From NCBI GenBank assembly GCA_024707385.1, contig JANPZW010000009.1, forward strand, positions 248,001 through 312,000: a stretch of DNA of 64,000 bases, written 5' to 3'. This document shows, piece after piece, positions 8,757-18,675 of this stretch. This DNA is from Cellvibrionaceae bacterium (lineage in GTDB: Bacteria; Pseudomonadota; Gammaproteobacteria; Pseudomonadales; Cellvibrionaceae). The translations under genes and the position numbers were made by a program. How positions within the stretch are numbered: position 1 is the first letter of the stretch; each line of letters opens with the position of its first letter. The notes under the pieces were generated by a model that was not told the DNA's origin, searched no databases, and was given only the letters and a program-made list of their open reading frames with translations.

Positions 8757-9938
8757 ATGGGTACACCCATCGACCAGTTTTTGAATATTCTCGCCAAGAA
8801 AGACGGCTCCGACCTCTACCTCAGCACCGGCGCACCGCCCTGCGCCAAGTTCCAGGGCGTGCTGAAACCCCTCGCTCAGGAGCCCTATCAGTCCGGCCAG
8901 ATCGAGCAGATCGCCAACCAGATCATGGATGGGGAGCAGCGGGAAATTTTCGCCAAAGAACTGGAAATGAACCTCGCTATTTCCATACCCAATGTCGGCC
9001 GCTTCCGTATCAACATCTTCAAGCAGCGCAATGATGTCGCCATAGTCGCGCGCAACATCAATACGGAAATTCCCAAATTCGAAAACCTCGGCCTGCCTGA
9101 AGTGCTGAAAGAACTGGTGATGAACAAACGCGGGCTGATTCTGTTTGTCGGCGGCACGGGGTCGGGCAAATCGACCTCCCTCGCCGCGCTGATCGACCAC
9201 CGCAATAGCACCGCCGGGGGCCATATCATCACCATCGAAGACCCGGTGGAATATGTCCACAAACACAAGAAAAGCATTATCAATCAGCGCGAAGTGGGGG
9301 TGGATACCCGCTCCTTCAAAAACGCGCTGAAGAACACCCTGCGGCAGGCGCCGGATGTGATTCTGATCGGCGAAATCCGCGATCGCGAAACCATGGAACA
9401 CGCGCTGGAATTCGCCGAAACCGGCCACCTCGCCATTTCCACCCTGCACGCCAACAATGCCAATCAGGCTTTAGAGCGAATCATTAATCTCTTCCCCGAC
9501 GAAAAGCGACCGCAATTGCTGATGGGTCTGTCGCAAAACCTGCGCGGCTTTGTCTCTCAGCGTTTGGTGCCCACGGTGGATGGCAAACGCTGCGCCGCCG
9601 TTGAAGTACTGCTCGGCACCAAAACCATTCAGGAACTTGTGCTGAAAAACCGTCTGACGGAAATCAAGGAGATCATGGAGAAGTCGGAAAACCTCGGCAT
9701 GCAGACCTTCGATGGAGCTTTATTCAAGCTGTTCATGGCGGGCAAGGTCAGCCATGACGATGCTATGGCCAATGCCGACTCGCCGAATAATCTGCGCCTA
9801 CGTATCAAACTCGCTCAAGGTGAAAGTCCCACCGCTGCCAAACCCGAAAAGGCCGCCATGACCACCAGTTTTGGCGAATTGAAGCTGGTGGTGGATGAGC
9901 CACCCGAAGAAGCTGCGGACGCCCAGCAGCGACATTAA
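8757..9938 (+). CDS. pilU: PilT/PilU-family type IV pilus retraction ATPase, PilU-like
   Basis: A 393-residue secretion-superfamily ATPase that powers pilus retraction at the inner face of the membrane. An N-terminal PAS-like domain (about 1-100) is followed by the RecA-like core with Walker A GGTGSGKST (132-140), an Asp box (ITIEDPVEY), Walker B region DVILIGEIRD and a His box (STLHANNANQALERIINLFP). The C-terminal SPNNLRLRIKL segment and overall pattern fit PilU better than PilT. PilU needs PilT for full activity in known systems; no pilT is in this window, so the pair is not adjacent here. The last 45 residues are a low-complexity tail. A ribosome site (AAAGGATG) precedes the ATG. Confidence 0.92.
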   Translation: MGTPIDQFLNILAKKDGSDLYLSTGAPPCAKFQGVLKPLAQEPYQSGQIEQIANQIMDGEQREIFAKELEMNLAISIPNVGRFRINIFKQRNDVAIVARNINTEIPKFENLGLPEVLKELVMNKRGLILFVGGTGSGKSTSLAALIDHRNSTAGGHIITIEDPVEYVHKHKKSIINQREVGVDTRSFKNALKNTLRQAPDVILIGEIRDRETMEHALEFAETGHLAISTLHANNANQALERIINLFPDEKRPQLLMGLSQNLRGFVSQRLVPTVDGKRCAAVEVLLGTKTIQELVLKNRLTEIKEIMEKSENLGMQTFDGALFKLFMAGKVSHDDAMANADSPNNLRLRIKLAQGESPTAAKPEKAAMTTSFGELKLVVDEPPEEAADAQQRH

Positions 9939-10282
9939 ATCGCCCCGCCATAACGCCACCGCGCTGGATCACGCCGGTGGCATCCAGCATTTTCATAATC
10001 TTCCAGGACCGCCCATCGACTAGCGGCGGGCCTGAATCTTGCTTTATGACATTGCCGAATGCAGCACATCCGCGGACCTACCCACAAAGGCAAGTTTTTA
10101 ACGGAAATGGTGCGTTTGCAGTACAATGATGCCCGCCTGAACCCCAGAGAATATTGCAGCGCGTCGGACAGTTTTACAAAACTGCTGCGCGAAAACGGAG
10201 GCTCAGACGGGATCAGGTTCCATCGAAACCATCGGTACCAAGCCTATCCAATGCAGATAACGAATAAGGAACACAAGAGATT
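9939..10282. other. 344-base intergenic region between pilU and the FHA gene
   Basis: No convincing gene is present. A perfect seven-base inverted repeat, GCCACCG (9955-9961) with CGGTGGC (9975-9981), sits just after pilU and may end its transcript, though no T-run follows. A TACAAT at 10122-10127 could be a -10 element for the FHA gene, but no good -35 was found. Confidence 0.4.
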
Positions 10283-11422
10283 ATGGCTATGGAAGATGCA
10301 ACGCTGATCAAACGAAGGAATCCGGCCTTCGTCCTGCGCGCGCTGGCGAATGAAGATGAATACGTTCTTCAAGGGGAAATGCTGGTGGGGCGCGAAGTTG
10401 AATGCGCAATCGCCCTGAACTCCGGACATATCTCCCGCTATCACGCCAAAATCAACGTCTCTCCCAATGGCGTTTACATCGAAGACCTCCACTCCACCAA
10501 CGGCACTTTCGTGAATGGCCAGAAAATCAAAGGCCGTATCCGGCTGAGTGTCGGAGATGAGGTTGCTTTTGATGACATCACCTTTCGCCTGACCTCAAAT
10601 GCCTCGGGCTCCGCCGTGGACACGGCGTTATCGCCACGTCGCCATGCGCAGGCGGAAACCAGTTTTCAGCCCGTCGCCACCAGCCGGCCTTACACGCCCG
10701 CCAAACCGGTGCGCCCATCGCTGGTATCAAGCCGGCCGAATTACACCCCGGACCTCAACAAGGTTGATGAGCTGTTGAACTCAACCCCGGGCGCCGGGCG
10801 TTTTGCCGAACCCGCACAACCGCGTCCGGCTGCAGTGGAACCCCCAGCGCCGGCACCGGCCGCGCGGGAAAGCGCTCCTCCGGGAACCGATTCCGGCGAC
10901 GGTGAGCACACCCAATTTCTCTCCGCCGCGCAACTCGACCGGTTGGTCGAGCGCGGGCGTATGGACCAGGACCTGAATGTGGGTTCCGGCCCGCGCCTGA
11001 TAGTGATGACCGCGCCGCTACGCGGCAAATTGTTTGAATTGCGCGATGCTCCTCTCGGCACCAACTGGCAGATAGGCCGCGATACCAACTCGGAGATTTG
11101 TCTCAACGACAAAACCATCTCCAATGATCACGCCCGCCTGGCGAAAAGCGCCGACGGCTACCTGCTCGTCGCCACTCATGCAAAGAACGGCATCCTGGTG
11201 AACGGCTTTGCCAAGCCACGGGCATTTCTCAACCACAATGACAAAATCCAGATTGGCCGCACAGAGTTGGTGTTCAAAACCGACGAGAGTTACGGCACCA
11301 GCGCTACGTCAGTGGTGGACAAATCCGCCTACGACGGCCAAAGCATGCGGCGCTATTCCATTGCCGTAACGCTGGTTGCCCTGGTGGTGCTGGTCGGCGC
11401 GCTGTTCGCGACGGCCCATTGA
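10283..11422 (+). CDS. Double-FHA-domain protein with a C-terminal membrane anchor
   Basis: A 379-residue protein with two phosphothreonine-binding FHA domains joined by a Pro/Ala-rich linker. FHA1 (about 15-105) has GRE, SRYHAKI and STNGTFVNG. FHA2 (about 235-335) has IGRD and NDHARL. The second keeps the fold but has HAKNGILVNG where STNGT is usual. A hydrophobic helix (about 355-375) at the extreme C-terminus would anchor the protein with both FHA domains in the cytoplasm. FHA proteins link Ser/Thr kinase signalling to secretion, division or pilus functions; no kinase is nearby. The strong terminator just downstream marks a single-gene unit. Confidence 0.88.
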   Translation: MAMEDATLIKRRNPAFVLRALANEDEYVLQGEMLVGREVECAIALNSGHISRYHAKINVSPNGVYIEDLHSTNGTFVNGQKIKGRIRLSVGDEVAFDDITFRLTSNASGSAVDTALSPRRHAQAETSFQPVATSRPYTPAKPVRPSLVSSRPNYTPDLNKVDELLNSTPGAGRFAEPAQPRPAAVEPPAPAPAARESAPPGTDSGDGEHTQFLSAAQLDRLVERGRMDQDLNVGSGPRLIVMTAPLRGKLFELRDAPLGTNWQIGRDTNSEICLNDKTISNDHARLAKSADGYLLVATHAKNGILVNGFAKPRAFLNHNDKIQIGRTELVFKTDESYGTSATSVVDKSAYDGQSMRRYSIAVTLVALVVLVGALFATAH

Positions 11423-11432
11423 TTGACCGTAA

Positions 11433-11460
11433 AGGCCGCCGCCAGGCGGCCTGATTTTTT
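11433..11460 (+). terminator. Intrinsic terminator after the FHA gene
   Basis: AGGCCGCC (11433-11440) pairs perfectly with GGCGGCCT (11445-11452) around a four-base loop, followed by GA and six T. This is a textbook Rho-independent terminator, ten bases after the FHA stop codon. Confidence 0.9.
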
Positions 11461-11487
11461 GCTCTCACCCATTCATTCAAGCCTGCA

Positions 11488-12924
11488 ATGACATTTCCCC
11501 ATCAGGTTGACTGTCTCCATCAAGTTGACGGCCCAGTCCCAACGGCCCAACCGCCCATCTGGCAACAGCGCTGGATAACCGACGGAGCCTGGATTTGCGG
11601 CTTGCTCGGAGCCATTACGGTGCTGTTCTGTGGCCTTTGGTTCAGCGCGACCAATGCTTTACAAACAGGCATTTCCCTGTTCGGCCGACAATGGACGGAT
11701 AACGCCATCGACAGCGCGCTGCTGGCTCTGGCGCTTTGCGCCGGAATGATGGTGAGTGTCGAATTGCTGCGGCTGTACAGCCGTGACCAACGCGGCTTTT
11801 TTCGCCTGGATCCAGACCTTCAAAGCGGCCATCTATGGCGCTTTTTGCGCAGCGGCTTAGCGAATTATTTTTCCTACCTCGCGCTCTTCACCCTGGTAAT
11901 CGCGTTTTATCAGGCGGCTAACGAATACGGTTTCAGCCGCAGTTCCACCTTCTACGAACCCTGGTTTCGTTTTCTTGATATCGCCTGGCTATGTTATCTG
12001 TGGGGCGGGCTGCCTTATGTATTACTCACTCGCGCCATTCGCCACGATCCGCAGGCAGACCAGCGCGACCCGGCGGATTTATTTCGCCGCCTGTGTCTAT
12101 GGTGCATAGGTGCATTATCAATGCGCAAAAAACAGCGGGCTGAATTGACGGAGTCGGACAAAAAAATCGCTTTGGGCTTGCTGATCAAAATATTTTTTGC
12201 CCCCTTGATGACGGTTTTTTTCTGCGAGCAGTTTCAACACCTCGTCAACAATTTCCATTATCTGTTCAACACCTTGCCCGCACTCATTCGCGCGGGCGAA
12301 TACGGTCACAATCTGTTCAACCGCGATTTGTTCGGCACCGCCAGTTCCATGGTGTTTTCCATCGACGTGGCGCTCGCCTGGTGCGGCTATGTCACCGCCA
12401 GTCGCTGGCTGGACAATCAGATCGCGTCGGCGGAGCCGACGCTGTCGGGTTGGCTGGTCTGCGTGTTGTGTTATCCCCCACTGCAACAAATACCGGGGCT
12501 GTATTTTTCCATTCCTTCGGATCAGGCCATGCTCAGTATTCAGCATCCTTGGCTGGTCTCTCTATTTACGCTTTTGATTATTGCCAGCTATCTGGTCTAC
12601 ATGTCGGCGACGCTTTTCTTCGGCGTGCGATTTTCCAATTTGACCAACCGCGGCATTATCCGGCGTGGCCCTTTTGCATGGGTGCGCCATCCGGCTTATG
12701 CGTCGAAAAATATCGCCTGGTGGTTTGTCATGTTCCCCTTCGTGATATATTCCATTCCCACAACCGGAATCGGCGCGGCGATTTTCGCCACCCTCAGCCT
12801 GATTGCCATGACCGGTTTGTATTACCTTCGCGCGCTCACTGAAGAGCGGCATCTGCTGTCGGACCCCTGCTACCAGGAATATTGCCGTCAGGTGAAATAC
12901 CGCTTTATTCCCGGCCTTCTTTAA
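11488..12924 (+). CDS. Polytopic membrane protein with ICMT/phospholipid-methyltransferase-like C-terminus
   Basis: A 478-residue protein with about ten hydrophobic segments. The C-terminal quarter matches the isoprenylcysteine carboxyl methyltransferase (ICMT)/PEMT-like family: IIRRGPFAWVRHPAYASKN supplies the RHPxY motif and EERHLLSDPCYQEYCRQVKY the conserved final Glu-Glu-Arg region, which bind S-adenosylmethionine and close the active site in the family. The N-terminal half has no match I recognise. The substrate is unknown; bacterial members may methylate lipids or small molecules. No clear ribosome site precedes the ATG. It is isolated between two terminator-like structures, so probably monocistronic. 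Confidence 0.8.
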   Translation: MTFPHQVDCLHQVDGPVPTAQPPIWQQRWITDGAWICGLLGAITVLFCGLWFSATNALQTGISLFGRQWTDNAIDSALLALALCAGMMVSVELLRLYSRDQRGFFRLDPDLQSGHLWRFLRSGLANYFSYLALFTLVIAFYQAANEYGFSRSSTFYEPWFRFLDIAWLCYLWGGLPYVLLTRAIRHDPQADQRDPADLFRRLCLWCIGALSMRKKQRAELTESDKKIALGLLIKIFFAPLMTVFFCEQFQHLVNNFHYLFNTLPALIRAGEYGHNLFNRDLFGTASSMVFSIDVALAWCGYVTASRWLDNQIASAEPTLSGWLVCVLCYPPLQQIPGLYFSIPSDQAMLSIQHPWLVSLFTLLIIASYLVYMSATLFFGVRFSNLTNRGIIRRGPFAWVRHPAYASKNIAWWFVMFPFVIYSIPTTGIGAAIFATLSLIAMTGLYYLRALTEERHLLSDPCYQEYCRQVKYRFIPGLL

Positions 12925-12990
12925 GCGCCTAAACCGCTGCCATTTTTCGCCACAATTATCCCGCGCATCGCCATTTTCCATCCGCTCCTG

Positions 12991-13010
12991 CGCCCGTATC
13001 CGGGCGTTAA
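12991..13010 (+). terminator. Possible weak terminator hairpin
   Basis: CGCCCG (12991-12996) pairs with CGGGCG (13001-13006) over a four-base loop, followed by TTAA rather than a T-run, 66 bases after the preceding stop codon. It may end the methyltransferase-like transcript. Confidence 0.35.
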
Positions 13011-13088
13011 ATAATCACAACGGATGCGACATCAACCGCTACCGCCAATACAACCCCAGAGCACCCTGCCCTATTCCAGGAGACACTT

Positions 13089-13764
13089 ATGAAAACCGCT
13101 TTCGTATTTTCCAGCCTTGTTCTTGCCGCAGCCGCCAGCGCCAACAGCAACGCGCGCACCCCCAATCAACAGGCCGCGGTGGAAGGTTCAACCTTTATCG
13201 GCATGACCGTCGCCGGCACGGTTGCCGCCGGGCCCATCGGCTTTATCGCCGGCGCGTTGAGCGGGGCGTTTCTCGCCGACCAGAGCCGCCAGGCCAACAA
13301 CGCGGAAATCGCGCTGCGCGATGCGGACCGGAAACAGGATCAGTTGCAACAGTCCCTGCTGCAAAAAGAAGTGGATGTGAACAGACTGGAGGAACTGGCG
13401 GCCCAGCGCATGACTTTTCAGGTTTTATTCGCCACCGGCGCGGACACCCTGAGCGAATTGGATAACCTGCGTATCGCGGCCCTGGCTGAGCATCTGCGAG
13501 CCAACCCCGAGCTGACGGTGACACTCGACGGCCACGCAGACCCCCGCGGCACGGATGAATACAACAATGTGCTGTCGCAGGAGCGCGCGAAAGCCGTCAA
13601 AGACGCGCTACAAGAACTCGGTGTAGCGGCGGAACGCATCCGCTACAACGGCCATGGCAACCGCTATTCCAAAGCGGATCAGGGAGATGAAGAGGCGTAT
13701 CAACAGGAGCGCCGCGTGGACATCACCCCTCGAGCAGCCAGTTGCTACTTACAGCAGCATTTGA
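13089..13764 (+). CDS. OmpA-family protein, frameshifted near its C-terminus
   Basis: An envelope protein with a signal peptide (about 1-19), a Gly-rich segment able to insert in membrane (about 38-63), a short coiled coil (75-105) and a peptidoglycan-binding OmpA domain (about 110-215) with TLDGHADPRGTDEYN and LSQERAKAV. As written, the frame runs on to 13922 through a terminator hairpin and over the end of rsmJ on the other strand, which is implausible. Removing one C from the CCCC at 13726-13729 gives RRVDITLEQPVATYSSI and a TGA at 13762-13764, 25 bases before the hairpin, for a protein of about 224 residues. I take that as the true end. The ATG has a good CAGGAGA ribosome site. Confidence 0.8.
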
Positions 13765-13789
13765 ACGAACATTCCTCCTCGGAACCTTC

Positions 13790-13811
13790 GCCCGCGTATG
13801 CGGGCTTTTTT
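13790..13811 (+). terminator. Intrinsic terminator between ompA-like gene and rsmJ
   Basis: GCCCGC (13790-13795) pairs with GCGGGC (13800-13805) over a four-base loop, followed by six T at 13806-13811. It serves the OmpA-like gene; the rsmJ stop codon lies at its right edge on the other strand. Confidence 0.85.
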
Positions 13812-14616
13812 ATGTGCGCGAGAAGGATTTCAGGGCGTATATATCAAAGCGGGAGGATTTGCCTTCAGGTGCATAGGAAGGTTTTGCGCCTTCAATTGGG
13901 GGGGCATGACGCGGCCTTTTGACCACTACCCGATGGGTCGCCCGGGCGAGGGCCGCCTGCAACAACGCAACATCATCGAGGTCCTGCCCGATGACTTCGT
14001 GAAATGCCTGCATTTCTTTTTTTACGGCTGCGGATTTCTGCCGCTCGGGAAACATGGGGTCGAGATAAATCACCTCGGCCACCGGCGCCGTTTGCGTCTG
14101 CAAATAGGCGATGCTGTCGCCCGGCAGCAGCTGCATGCGATCGAGGATTTCTCCAAGATCCGCATCCGCTTCCTGCGCGAATTGACGCGCGCGCTCCAAA
14201 CCATCCTGGAGCAATGCGGCAGCGACGGGCGAGCGCTCCATCATCACCACCTCACAACCCAGGCAAGCGAGCACGAATGCGTCGCCGCCAAATCCGGCGG
14301 TAGCGTCGAACACACGCGGTTTGACTGCGGCGGCAATCCCCACCGCCTTGGCGATCATCTGTCCTTTGCCGCCGCCGTAAAGACGCCGATGAGCGGCACC
14401 ACCCGCACAAAAATCCACTTGGATACGACCGTGTTTTTTTCCGTCCGTCGCCTCCAGATATGTCCCGTCACCCACGGAAAAGACCAAGCGGTAGCGTGCA
14501 TCTGCGGAACGTGTGTTTATGCTTACATTCATCGCCGATGCACAAACTACCGCATTTAAAGGTGCCTCAGAGGCATCAGTGAAAATTTCAACAGCAATAG
14601 TCATCAGAAAATTCAT
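13810..14616 (-). CDS. rsmJ: 16S rRNA (guanine1516-N2)-methyltransferase
   Basis: RsmJ (formerly YhiQ) methylates G1516 of 16S rRNA using S-adenosylmethionine. Visible family blocks are GGAAHRRLYGGGKGQMIAKA, the SAM-binding VFDATAGFGGDAFVLACLG, YLDPMFPERQKSA with the catalytic DPMFP, VVVKRPRHAPP and the terminal RFDIYA. The frame stays open upstream to 14688, but homologues are near 250 residues, so I place the start at the ATG at 14616 (268 residues); the ATG at 14604 is also possible, and neither has a strong ribosome site. It converges with the OmpA-like gene and shares the intergenic terminator. Confidence 0.92.
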   Translation of the reverse strand: MNFLMTIAVEIFTDASEAPLNAVVCASAMNVSINTRSADARYRLVFSVGDGTYLEATDGKKHGRIQVDFCAGGAAHRRLYGGGKGQMIAKAVGIAAAVKPRVFDATAGFGGDAFVLACLGCEVVMMERSPVAAALLQDGLERARQFAQEADADLGEILDRMQLLPGDSIAYLQTQTAPVAEVIYLDPMFPERQKSAAVKKEMQAFHEVIGQDLDDVALLQAALARATHRVVVKRPRHAPPIEGAKPSYAPEGKSSRFDIYALKSFSRT

Positions 14617-14853
14617 AGGCAGTCGTTGATTGCGGCCTTTTATCATAACACCCGGTATTTGCGCAGAATTTTCGCTGAGTGGGGGCATAAATCCTGGGCA
14701 TGGAAACTTATTATTACGCCACTATGGTGCGAGAGCCGCCACAACCTACGTCTTCGACCCAAGGTGGAAATTTCCCTCCCGCTTCAAGGCGGGCGCTCCA
14801 AAAAATGAGGAACTACACTAAAGAAATAAATCCTTCTTACAGAGCTTGCCCTC

Positions 14854-16584
14854 ATGGAGTTCGATTCTTTACCGGCCCGCACCCCCGGCACTCTGACTAT
14901 TGGAGTCTATACGCCCTATTTGCAGGGTTTTTATATTGGCGAATTGGTTAACCAGATTCGCCAATTGTGTTTTGTGAAAGGTTACCGCCTGGTGGTGATC
15001 CGCACCGGTGGACTCGGTAAATTCCAATCCGCTTTGCAGTTGGACCAGATTGACTGTGCCATTTTCATCCGCAACGCGGTATCTGCCGAATTTGTCGAAA
15101 AGCTGCGCAGTTCCGGCAAACCCTGCGTCGCCATTGCTTACGACTATTTCCCTCTGGCCGTCCCGGTGGTGTCCTCCGACAACCAATTTGGTATCGGCCT
15201 TGCGATGGGTCATCTATTAAAAGCCGGGCATAACAAAATTGCATTTGTCGGTGACCTCAGTTTGTATGACCTGCGCAAGCGCTATGAATATTATTGTGAA
15301 GCGCACGATCAGTATCAGCTGCCGCTTAATGAGCAGTATCTGTTCACTATCAGCGATGCCCAGTGCAATAGCGGCCATCAAACAGCGCAACAATTTATTG
15401 ATCGGAAATGCGACGCCACTGGTATTATTTTTGGAGCTGGTCTCACCGGCATCGCTTTTCTGCAACACATACGCCAGGTGCGGCCGGATCTCAGCACCCG
15501 GCTGCAAGGTGTTTGTTTTGATGCACTTTCACTGATTCCAGTGTTCACACCGGAATTGACCAGTGTCGATCAGAACCTGAATTTGATCGCCTACCGCGCC
15601 ATCAATGTGCTGGAAGCGCAGGTTGCCCGCCAGGAAGTCCCACACCATATCCAAGTTGAGCCCAAACTCACCTACCTCACTGAGAAAAGTGATGCGGGTT
15701 TCACGTTTATCGCCACCTGCATCGATCTTCCGGAACTGCACAATTCGAATTATATGAAAGCGCTGATGGCCAATATGCACGAGTGGCCACGGGAAATTGT
15801 GGCATCCGGCCTGGACCAGATCATGTGTATTGCGCCGCTGTTTGAGCGCTTTATGGATATGGTATTTCTGTCGCGCCACTTCATCGACAACAACCAAAGA
15901 GCCTGGATCAAGCAAATCAAAACCTTTCTCGCCGAGGGAGTGGTGAAGACAGATCTCTCCGACAGTTCCAGCCTGTGCCACGAGGAAAAATTCCCGCCCG
16001 CCTCCGTGCGCAAGATTTTGCATCCAAAATATGACTTCCAGCTTCATATGCCCATACAGGTAAATGGCAAACTCTGGGGATTTTTGAGCACTCTCGGCCA
16101 CACAGCGGCGCCAACTGCAGCAGCCAGTTTTTTTGGCTTTGGCGGATACATCGAAACCATTGTGCGTCTCTTCGAGCAGGACCTGGAAATCAAGACTCTG
16201 CAAAAAAAGTCGCCGGCCAGACTGCCGGCACAAGCCAGGAAATCTCACCCGACCGGGACGCAGTCATTACCTGGAGCTTCGAGGAAGGTCTCACTGTGTG
16301 GTCGGAAAAGGCGTTGCAAAAGCTCGGCTTTCAATCCGCCATGGAATTCAACATCTACAGCAACATGGATATTACCGACCGCATTCACAAAGATGACCTG
16401 CTGCGCATTCGCGATCAGGTTTCCCAGTGCAGAAACAATAAAAACGGCTTTCACACTCAGCTGCGCTACAAAAATGAAAACCGGCCAGTTTTCCGACGCC
16501 ACCCTCCAGGCAGAACCCGTACTCGACAACGAGCAGAAAATGACAGGGATGAGATTTTATCTGGGAGTCAACCATGTACTTTGA
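14854..16584 (+). CDS. LacI-type ligand-binding protein with C-terminal PAS-like domain and no HTH (two compensating frameshifts)
   Basis: A protein of about 576 residues. Residues 13-285 are a periplasmic-binding-protein-like fold of the LacI/GalR cytoplasmic type (TIGVYTPYLQGFYIGEL at the start, SSDNQFGIGLAMGHLLKAGH in the hinge region), without the usual DNA-binding headpiece. A middle region (about 290-440) is unassigned. The C-terminus is PAS-like. From about 16208 to 16481 the coding frame moves by one base: adding an A to the run at 16202-16208 and removing a C at 16481-16482 restores VITWSFEEGLTVWSEKALQK and then rejoins the original frame ending FYLGVNHVL. Similar LacI-like sensor domains often head signalling proteins. 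The gene sits 26 bases upstream of a membrane-anchored coiled-coil gene, probably its partner. Confidence 0.7.
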   Translation: MEFDSLPARTPGTLTIGVYTPYLQGFYIGELVNQIRQLCFVKGYRLVVIRTGGLGKFQSALQLDQIDCAIFIRNAVSAEFVEKLRSSGKPCVAIAYDYFPLAVPVVSSDNQFGIGLAMGHLLKAGHNKIAFVGDLSLYDLRKRYEYYCEAHDQYQLPLNEQYLFTISDAQCNSGHQTAQQFIDRKCDATGIIFGAGLTGIAFLQHIRQVRPDLSTRLQGVCFDALSLIPVFTPELTSVDQNLNLIAYRAINVLEAQVARQEVPHHIQVEPKLTYLTEKSDAGFTFIATCIDLPELHNSNYMKALMANMHEWPREIVASGLDQIMCIAPLFERFMDMVFLSRHFIDNNQRAWIKQIKTFLAEGVVKTDLSDSSSLCHEEKFPPASVRKILHPKYDFQLHMPIQVNGKLWGFLSTLGHTAAPTAAASFFGFGGYIETIVRLFEQDLEIKTLQKKSPARLPAQARKSHPTGTQSLPGASRKVSLCGRKRRCKSSAFNPPWNSTSTATWILPTAFTKMTCCAFAIRFPSAETIKTAFTLSCATKMKTGQFSDATLQAEPVLDNEQKMTGMRFYLGVNHVL

Positions 16585-16610
16585 TTGCGCTCTGCCGGAA
16601 TGCGATTGAC

Positions 16611-18585
16611 ATGTGGGGCCTGGAATCATTCACATTGGAATCCAGAGAATCCATTATCGGCATAGTGACCTTTTTTTTGGTCAATGTGATCATCAATCTT
16701 TTTTTGATCAACAAAATCTTCGAAGAGCGCCAACGCTATCGAAAATTGGCCCAGCGCAGAAAAGACGACGAGCAAATCATCCGCGATTTTCTTGAACAAC
16801 AACACCACGAAACACGCATCCACAATCGCCTGACGAGAACACAAGTGGCTCTCGACAAGGAAGTGGCTTATCTGCGCACGGCATACATGAAAATCGAGGA
16901 CAGTGCCTTTGCCTATAGGGTGGGTACGGATTCGTACTGGTCGTATATCAATGATCAGTTGAAGCGAGCGATCAAACAGACAGCTCCACAGCTGGTGCAT
17001 AAGAATGGAGAAGCCAAAGCACTGCAGGATAAAATCGCATTACTGAAAGAAAAGATCCGCCTGATCCCGGGCAAAAACGATGATCCTATCGTCAATGAAA
17101 AGAAGATGCGCATTATCACCATGCTTGACAGCCTTTCTTATCAGCACGTGCACTCCATCGGTGATCGCAATCGTCTGAAAAAGCAGATACAAAAAAATTG
17201 AAGATCTGGTGGCCCTCTTCGAAAACCCGCAATTGCGTCGGCAATATACCCAGGAGTGGCGTCAGAAGGTCTATCTGCAAAGCAGTCAGAAACATCTGAA
17301 TAAACTTCATGACAATCACCTGATCAACCAAACCAATATCCAATCATTGGAAAACGCGCTGAAAAAAACTCCTTCGATGAAAGGAATGGAAGAAGAACTG
17401 CTGCGATTCAAGGATGAGAACGGCAAGCTGAACCTGCACGTGGAGCACCTGAAAAAAGAACTGCGGCAGTTTCAGGAACGCATGGGCAATCGCGATACCC
17501 CGAGCCTTTTTATCGAGCACAGTACGACCAAGAAAAAGGAAGGACTGGACCGATATTCCCTCTCCGATGAGATCGTTTCGGCGAATGAAAAGGAAATCGA
17601 TCGTCTGCGAGATGTGATCACCAACCAGCGCCGTTCCATCATAGATATGGAAGATAGCCTGCAGACGTTGCAAAGCCTCAGTCAATACGAAACCTCGGAT
17701 CACCAATCCGAAATCGACAAGCTGCAGCGTTGCATCCAGGAGTCGGAAATGTGCATCAGCATGCTGGAGCAGGAACTGGATGAGTTGAAAAAAGATCTCG
17801 ATATCATCCGCAACAACCGCGACGAAGCCGGCATCACTCCGGCTGAAGCAGGGCAGTTGAGCGAGGAACTCAATACGATCAAAGCGGATCTGGAAAAGGC
17901 GCTCGACAAAAGCCTGCGCGGAGAGGCGATTATCGAATTTGTACGAGAAGCGCTCAATGCAACGTCCGTGGAGGAAATTTCCTTGCTGATTTACGAAAAT
18001 ATCACCCGCCTGAATTATCAGCCCAGCCTGATCGTCAAAGCGCCTGAGCGATTCATCGAAATGTCGCCGCAGAACAGCGTCTCCACACGGGACAAATTGC
18101 TGATCAACAATATGCAGTTCAATGAAATCAACCCTGGCCGCAGCGGGCAGCTGGCCTTCCGCTTTCTCAACATTGCAGGCTTGGTCCGTCCGTCCCAGGG
18201 AGATGAGATCGACAGCGAAGATCAGACTCATATCGTCGAAATCAGCAAAATCGCTGATCGGATCATTGGTAACGCAGCGGCCAACCAAAAGGTCAAATCT
18301 TCGTTCAAAGCCCTGGACAATACTGTCAACTCTCTCAAACAGGCGTCCTATGAGCTTGACAAAATGCTCGACGAGTCAGCGAAAAAAACCAAAAAACTGG
18401 TGAGCAATAATTTCGGGCAGGTGCAGGACATAGCACGTGCGCGCGGTTTAGGGGCGAGCCATATAGCGTCGTTTGCCGCCATTGAACAGGAAACCCTAAG
18501 ACAGTTGGAGGCGGAAAGCACCGTGCGGCTGAAATTGCGCAAGCATTTTCTGACGCTGTTGAACCAGTTGGAAAACAGCGGTTGA
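16611..18585 (+). CDS. Membrane-anchored coiled-coil protein (frameshifted)
   Basis: About 657 residues. A single membrane helix near the N-terminus (GIVTFFLVNVIINLFLI) is followed by a very long, mostly helical region with heptad-like Glu/Lys/Leu patterns up to about residue 440, then a small alpha/beta stretch (about 445-560) and a final helical tail with a Lys/Leu pattern. As written, the frame stops at 17201; removing one A from the seven-A run at 17191-17197 continues it as QIEDLVALFENPQLRRQYTQ-like sequence into the second frame, which ends at 18585. I do not recognise a family. The architecture suggests a cytoplasmic scaffold or signalling rod tethered to the inner membrane, cotranscribed with the ligand-sensing protein just upstream. 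Confidence 0.7.
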
Positions 18586-18675
18586 GCGCACAGATGCAAA
18601 ATTAATTCGGTAGCGATATTGACTCCTGGCGCCACTGGCTCAAACTTACCAGCTTCTGCCTCCCCGGTTTCGTCC

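Noticed and set aside
13765..13922. C-terminal extension of the OmpA-like protein through a terminator and into rsmJ
   Set aside because: One-base repair of a C-run gives a normal end before the hairpin. The extension has no domain character.
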